Below are positions 57,177 to 64,000 of a stretch of DNA of 64,000 bases, piece after piece. The position numbers and the translations under genes were made by a program. The DNA is from Diplosphaera chodatii (taxonomy: Eukaryota > Chlorophyta > Trebouxiophyceae > Prasiolales > Stichococcaceae): the NCBI GenBank assembly GCA_032358165.1, contig JAALGY010000020.1, positions 1,550,001 to 1,614,000 of the forward strand, read 5' to 3'. The notes under the pieces are model-generated. The model worked only from the letters and a program-made list of their open reading frames with translations. It made no database searches and was not told the origin of the DNA. The stretch's first letter is position 1. Each line of letters starts with the position of its first letter.

Positions 57177-60100
57177 ATGGGCAGCATGGACATCATGCAG
57201 CTGTGCGGTGTGCTCTCGGCCACAACCACTGCCGATGCAGGGCAGCGCCATGCCGCGGAAGAGGCGCTAAAGCAGGTGCGCGATATGCTGCGCTACACTG
57301 GCACTCTGGATGTCACGGGGAGCGTCGAGATTGACTGATGGATTCCGTTCAACAAATTTGTATCTAACTTTTTCTATACATGGGCTCTGTTCAGCTGCAT
57401 GTGGTTCAGCCGCATGTGCTTGCATAGCTCCTTGCTCCCGGTGCCTTCCCGCGAACGCTACTGAGAGCCGTCGTTGAAAGGCTTGATGCTGCTGTTGTGC
57501 AGCACCAGCATATGCCAGGGCAGCTCACAAACCTGCTGCGCGTGGCGGTTGAGGATTCTGTAGATGCGGCTGTCCGGCAGGTGGCAGCAATCACATTCAA
57601 AAACCTCGTGAAGGCGGACTGGGATGCCCAAGGTGAGCATGCCTTGATGGGCAAACTATGATAATGGACGGATGATATCCTGCATGTATTTGCTGCAAAA
57701 CAGTGTGCGGATGTTGGGGTCCGATCGTGATGTGTGCACCGTTGACATCCTGCTGGGCTAGCTGGCACAGATGAGGGCAAGGGCAGCTCGCTGCCTGAGG
57801 CAGATCGGGCAGCGGTGCGGGACAACCTGCTGCAAGGCATAGTGCATGCGCCTCCAGCAGTGCGCAGCCAGCTGGGCGAGTGTGCCAAGTATGTGGTTCA
57901 CACCGACTACCCGGAGCACTGGCCAGCGCTGCTGCCATCCATCGTTGCTCACCTCAGCACGCAGGTGTGTTGCTGTGAATGTACATGCACTGCACAGAGG
58001 AATGACACGGTCAGCGTGCAGGATCTGGCACCGACAGGCGGCACCAGGCAGCCTGTTGCCTGTTGAGTGCTGGTTGCTGTGCAAATGCAGCACTCATGAC
58101 AATACCTGATTGTGCACAGGACCACGGGCAGCTATATGGCGGCATGCTTATGCTACGGCTGCTGACACGCAAGTACGAGTTTAAGGACGAGTCAGAACGG
58201 GAGCCGCTTGCTCAGATTGTGTCGGTCGCCTTCCCACCGCTTCTGGCCATCTTTCAGGTGCCACAGCACCAGGCGCATGCACCCAAGCAGTATGCGGCGT
58301 GTTCCTGCACTGCGTTTGGGGCTCTGCCGAAGGTGCCAGGCCATACATGTAAGTGCAGCACATGCTGCAGGGTCTGCTGGCGGGTGGGCCTGTGTCTTCA
58401 GAAGCAGCACAGCTTCTGAAGCTGGGTTTCAAGGCGTTCTGGAGCGCTTCCTACATGGAGATCCCAGCGCCGCTGGCTGAACCGAGCATGTTTGCTGGTT
58501 GGATGACAGTGCTGCACACCTTCATCACGCAGCCGGTCCCAGAGGTGAGGCTGCCCCCACGCCATACGATGAACACCTGCCAGCTCCTTGCAAACGAGCA
58601 CGACCTGCTGAACTTCCAGGCGAGTGTGATGCGCTCATATGAATTGGTCCAACTGTGGATGCCGCCAACAGTGCTGTTGCCCTCCATCGTTGTCATGGTT
58701 ACGTGGAACCGGCTGCAGGGCCAGCCAGAGGACCTCGAAGCACGCCGGCAATGGCCCTGGTGGAAGGCGATGAAGTGGGCGCTGCATATCACTCACCGGC
58801 TATTCAACAGGTGGGCTTGATGTCGCAGCACTTGTAGCTGCCCTGGATCCTCTGCAACCAGGGACACCAACACCAGCAGAGGAGCGCATCGTTGTGCTGA
58901 TGCCTGGATGCACACCTGTATACCTTTCCATCTGCTTTGCCCGCTGCACCTTTCGTGTGATGACCTGTCCTAGGTATGGCGACCCAAAGAAGATGGATGC
59001 CAACAGCCCAGACCAGGCATTTGCAACGCTGTTTCGAGACCAGTGCGCCGTCAAGTTTCTGGAGGCACACGCTGCCCTTCTTGGCCGCTATGCAGAGGTG
59101 CATATGCTCAATGCTCCATGAGCTGCACATGCGCCCAGCATCTTTGTCAGCTGAGCACAACCAAGTTCACGATGCATGGGTGCACAGACACAACCCTCAG
59201 CATTGACAACGTTCACCCTGCTGCAGCAGCCTAGATCCCTTGTTTGCATGATGCATGATGCTTACTGTTGTCGATGGTAACTAAGTGTCGCACTCAGCTG
59301 GAGAGTCCTCAAAAAGCCCATGCACCGCAGGGCCAGTGGCTGTCGCCCCGAGTGGTGAACCTGACGCTGCAGTATCTGACAGTGGGCATCCGGCAAGCTC
59401 GCACCTGGAAGCTGCTGCAGCCGCATGTGCCGGCGCTCATGCAGCGCGTGCTCTTCCCGCTCATGTGCTTTGGTGACGAGGACCAGGAGCTGTGGGAGGA
59501 CGACCCCCTGGATTACATCCGCAAGGTACCTGGGCTTCCTGGCTCCAACATCTCAGCGTCGTGGCGTGAGCCCTGCTTGCAACAACAAGTACAGTTGGCA
59601 GCCATGACATGGCCCTCTCCTGAGTTGCACATCCTCAGCCATCGTAATAGCAGACAGGGCACTCGAGGGTGTGTGCTGGAGCCCCTGGACCAGTGGTGAA
59701 CGCCGGTGGTGAGGCAGAGCGGCAGCATCACGATGTAGGCGTGCTCTACAAGGCATGACCCTGTCCGCGCAGGGTTATGACATCATGGAGGAGATGTACA
59801 GCCCCAAGTCGGCAGCCAGCAACTTCCTGCATGAGCTGTGCGAAGCGCGGCAGAAGAACCTGGACCCCTTCATGCAGCAGGTGTACACATGCAGTATTCA
59901 CATCCAGCTTTACACACCAACCAGGCAACGCATGCTGTGCTTCCGGTGCAGCACTCCTTTGCCCCCGTGCGACCATGGCAGGTGTGGGCTCTGCAGATTT
60001 CAGCCATCTTCACAGAGCAGCAGGCAGCAGCAGCGGGCGGCGGCCCTGTGCCGCAGCAGATTGCGCGCCGAATGGACGGCGCGCTGCTGGCGGTGGGCGC

Positions 60101-63100
60101 CCTGAGCGACATCCTGAAGCACAAGGTGAGCATTGTGTTCACCCGCACAATGCCACTGACATACTGTGTTGCTTGGGCCTGTCGAATGCTGCACCTACTC
60201 ATCATGCTCTTTTACTGCACCAGCATTACGGTCGGCCCACTGCACGCATATGTCACTACTTTGCAGGAGAACTACAAGAAGTCGCTAGAGGGGATGCTCA
60301 TGACGCACGTGCTGCCGCTCTTCCAGTCATCCCACGGCCACCTGCGTGCCAAGGCTGCCTGGGTGACCGCTGCTCCTATATGCTATGCCTGCTGGAACTC
60401 CGATAACTAGCATGAAGTCAATGATATGCCAGTGTCTAGCCTGGCAAGGCAGTACCAGCACCTGGACTGACGCTCCTGGGATACAGGTGGCTGGCACCTA
60501 TGCCGACATCAAGTTTGCGCACGGCGGTCACGGCGCTGGACAGAATTTCTCAGCGCTGTTTCGGTGCGTGGTGGCGGCGCTCAACGATTCAGAGTTGCCG
60601 GTGAGATGATCCGCTGCCTGCATAGGCTAGCAGCAGATGCCCTGCAGGCTTGTAAAGCCACAACAGTTGGTAGGCGGCTTGCACTAATGACATCTGCATA
60701 CATGCAGTGTCGTTTGCATTATCAATCAAATCAAATACATACCTTGACAGGTGCGGGTAGATGCCGTGATGGCTGCACGCAGCTTCATCGATGCCTACAG
60801 TGAGGAGGCTGTGGGCGAGATCAAGAGCATCATACCTGCGCTGCTAGACCAGATATTCAAGCTTATGGCGGAGGTGAGCCTGATCGCAGCCCTTTGCCTG
60901 GGTACTGACTGCATGCCACTGAATTGTGCGGCCTCTGTACGCTGTTATCTGCTCTGCTCTGCAGCACAATACGTTGAATTATCTGCTCTGCTTTGCGGCA
61001 CAGTACGTTGAGATCTGCACAAAGTGGCTGGCGTCTGAATGAAACCCTGGTGTGGCAGGTGGACAACGAGGACCTGGTGCTGACGCTCGAGGCGATCGTC
61101 GAGAAGTTCGAGGACGAGATGGCGCCCTTCGCCGTGGGCCTCACCCAGCACCTGGCAGCCGCCTTCTGGCGCGCCACCGCAGCAGAGGTACACACATGTG
61201 CACATACAGCTGTGACCGATCATGAGCGGTGGGTTCGTATGCGTTGCAGTTGCCAATCAAGGTGTGGCGGGGGTGCTGTTGCCGAGGCAGCCTCAGGAGC
61301 AGCTGCCTTCGATGGAACAGAGCACAGAGCAGGGTTGCATGGGAAGCTAAGCACGCATCACTGACTCGACGTCACCGGACTTGCTTATGTGCCTGCAACT
61401 TACGGACAGGAGGAAGCAGAAAACGAGGACGATGGCTTAGGCGCCTACAACGTGCTGCGCACGCTGGCCACTGTCCTGGAGTCCGTGTCTTCGCAGCCAT
61501 CTCTGTTTGCTGAGGTGGGCTGCGCACGCGTCATGGCAGCACATTCCCCGAACTACAGCGCATGCTTTGCACTTTCGTCACATGCTGTACACCGCCAGCC
61601 AGTCCAGACTTCACTCAGCTCTCAGTGGCTTCGCATGCACTGCTGATCTCATGGGGCTCTGACTGCAGTTGGAGGGTATCCTCTTCCCCATCATGCAGCG
61701 CATGATCAGCCAGGATGGGCAGGACGTATTTGAGGAGGTGCGCCTGCCTGTCACAATCTTTCTGGGGCTTGTTGGTGTCTCGTGTGTAACTCCTTCGACC
61801 CTCTTGCACTGTAAGCCGCTTCCTCCTGTGCTCTGTGCATGTCTGGTGTTGCTGGTGGTCACATGAACAGTCAACACAAAGGAATGGCGACCTAACTGCA
61901 GGTGCTGGAGCTGCTGGCATACTTCACATACTGCTCGCCGACAATCAGCCCGCAGCTGTGGAGCCTGTGGCCACAGATCGTTGCAGCCCTCAACGGCTGG
62001 GCCGTCGACTTCTTCGAGAATGTGAGCCGCGACCCAGTGCATGCTTCCTTGCATCTGGTCCAGGGTGTTGCTGGTCTCACGGCCTGCTTGTGCATGAGTT
62101 GCAGCCCCGGGGACACCCAGTGATGATGATACAGGAGGTTGAAAAAACAAGGTTGCCCATGTGCGACGTGTCATCCTTGCTTTCAGGTGTTGGTGGTGTT
62201 GGACAACTTCATCTCTCGCGGCACAGATGTCTTCCTGACCTGCAAGCAGCCCGACTACCTTGCTTCAGTCAATCAGGTGCATGCATGACTTGACAACCCC
62301 ACAAAGGCTCTGTCGTTGACTGAGATTTGTTTGATGCCATCATATCACGCTGGACCTCAGGCTGTCTTTCATGCGACACGCTGTTGTGCTGCTTACAGAT
62401 TGCAGAAAAGTTCTTAAGTGCAAGCCCGGAGGACTTTGAGGAAGCGGACATCATCCATGCACCCAAACTCATGGAGGTACGACGAGTGTGGTTGTCCAGA
62501 CTCAAGTTTTGTTGCTCGGTACCCAGGCTGTCTTGCCTTGTTCGGCTGGTCGTTATTCAGGTCATCATGGTCTGGCGCTGGGATAACACACGCTGTGGTG
62601 TGGGGCTGAGGTCGTCCACTGCTGCCGTTCGCGTGTAGGTGGTGCTGCAGAACTGCCGGGGACGTGTGGACCCAGTCGTTGCGCCCTACCTGCAGCTGGC
62701 GCTCCAGCGCTACGGCTCAGCGCGCAAGAAGTTGCTGCAGGTAAGCACGCTCCAGAGATCTTTGTTGCTCCTCGTCTGATGCAGATCGGTTGGCGGGTGC
62801 ACTGTTGCACTGTTAACGGTGGCTGGCAGAAGGTAGCCTGCGCTGACAAGAGGGTGTCACGTACAGACCAATGTATTGTGATGCACAGGACCTGCTGCTG
62901 AACGTGGTGGCGAGCGCCTTCTACTACAACGCGGGGCTTGCCATGGGGGCGCTGCGGCAGGCGGGCGCTGTGCAGCACGCCTTTGCCGCCTGGCTGGGCG
63001 GCATCAACGCAAACGGCAAGCACTTCAGGCGCCTGTACGACAAGAAGGCAAGGCTTTGCAGTCTACCTTCCCTGCGTCCCGTTCAGTCCTCCTGCAGGAC

Positions 63101-64000
63101 ACGCAGTACAAAGCTGACATGCTGCTGCTGACTGACTGCATGCTAATGTGCTTCGACTGTGATTAAGTATATCCCAATAATGCGCCTAGTCGGCAATGGT
63201 CAGTTGGCGGTGCATAGTGTAACGGGCCTTCAGGAGCGAAAGTCGAACACATATGCATGCAGGTGCAAGTGCTGGGGCTGCTGGCAGTGCTGGCCCTCCC
63301 AGACGCAGAACTGCCACCAGAGGTTGCTGCTGGGGCGCATGACATCCTTGTGGCGATCGTCAAACTTTTGTCGGCCTACAGGGACCAGCAGGTGACTGAT
63401 CCTGCTGCTTGGCAGTCTGCCTGTTGCAACATGGTCAGCGGCGCCGTTCTCTGGGCTTCTGTCAGAGTCTGAAGCAGGCCTCTGGCGCCACCTGCTCTGC
63501 TGTAGTGAAGCAGTACTCCCGAGCTTTGAACCCCCATGCTGGCAGGCTCTTGAGGAGCTTGAAAACGGCAGCGACGCTGAAAGCGTGGAGGACAGCGAGG
63601 TCGACTCTGACGAGGGCGAGGATGTCGACTTTGACGAGGTGCAGCCTGTGTGCTCGTCGCAACACAACCATGTGGCAGACCGAGCTGCAGGCGACCCACG
63701 TGCTGCACTGCTGTTCTACCTATTAGGTTGAAATTGCCACGCAAAGCATACATCAGTTGAACGGGCAAAGACTGTGTGTCTGCCAAAACTGTCAGCCGTC
63801 TGCCATCGTGCAGATCGATGAGGCAGAGCAGCAGCCCGCCAACGGCGGCCTGGCGGACGACGAGGACGAGACGGAGGGCGGCGACGAGGCGTACATGGAG
63901 CGCCTCGCCCGCATCCGGGAGCGCATCAAGGTGCGCCGCCACCGGAAACGTTCTCAGCGACCTCTATGGCCGTAGCATTGCATGTTTCAGCCTAGGAAGT
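57177..64000 (+). CDS. Importin-7/8-like nuclear transport receptor (3' end cut by window)
   Basis: A HEAT-repeat importin-beta family receptor (importin 7/8; yeast Sxm1/Nmd5) for ribosomal proteins, histones and signalling proteins. Exon 1 is 57177-57275 ([20 protein letters not shown], then [10 protein letters not shown]). Exon 2 is 57503-57632 ([19 protein letters not shown], the importin-beta N-terminal signature). Later exons give [183 protein letters not shown] and [20 protein letters not shown]. The C-terminal part turns acidic ([20 protein letters not shown]), as in importin 7/8. The last visible exon ends near 63930 ([13 protein letters not shown]); the stop lies outside. The alternative start Met is at 57186. 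Confidence 0.92.
60945..61012. repeat. Tandem two-copy 34-base repeat in an importin intron
   Basis: The units 60945-60978 and 60979-61012 share ttatctgctctgct...gcacartacgttga with few mismatches. They lie in the intron between the exon ending near 60870 ([11 protein letters not shown]) and the exon starting near 61059 ([13 protein letters not shown]). Confidence 0.85.

Overview
The window looks like nuclear DNA of a unicellular green alga (Chlorophyta, most likely Trebouxiophyceae). Genes are cut into many short exons by small introns of roughly 50-300 bases with GT...TGCAG borders, and a few introns have GC donors. The gene content is plant or algal: a chloroplast ClpC, a plant-type cytosolic pyruvate kinase, a nuclear-encoded long-chain flavodoxin, a plastid DUF2854 protein, algal expansin-like proteins and a GH5 mannanase. 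I joined exons by hand, checking that reading phase is kept across each junction. Where all phases close, the coordinates are firm; where they do not, I say so. I saw no tRNA, rRNA, CRISPR array or transposon.

Layout. 1-6945 (-): Urb1/Npa1-like ribosome assembly factor, cut by the left edge. 7629-8589 (-): small GYF-like protein. 8978-10814 (+): plastid DUF2854 protein. 11193-16731 (+): pyruvate kinase, 18 exons, 695 residues, with a low-complexity insert. 17154-18530 (-): flavodoxin. 20078-30783 (-): a wall-related block of two expansin-like genes (one with a Pro/Thr-rich tail) and a membrane-anchored endo-beta-mannanase with a Cys-rich tail. 31503-32331 (+): Pmp3-like proteolipid. 33281-35377 (+): type I membrane protein of unknown function. 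36109-37698 (+): RBMX2/Ist3 splicing factor.

38007-43160 (-): an SnRK1-activating/CaMKK-like kinase with a myristoylation-type N-terminus, fused to a cyclic-nucleotide-binding-like domain. 44255-50369 (+): chloroplast ClpC. 51327-52712 (+): glycolipid transfer protein. 53626-54897 (+): membrane-anchored FCP1/NIF (Dullard/Nem1-like) phosphatase. 55534-56659 (-): METTL-type methyltransferase. 57177 to the right edge (+): importin-7/8-like receptor, cut.

Most genes are housekeeping and show no operon logic. The functional grouping that stands out is the 20-31 kb wall-loosening/mannan block. The most unusual architecture is the kinase fused to a cyclic-nucleotide-binding-like domain.
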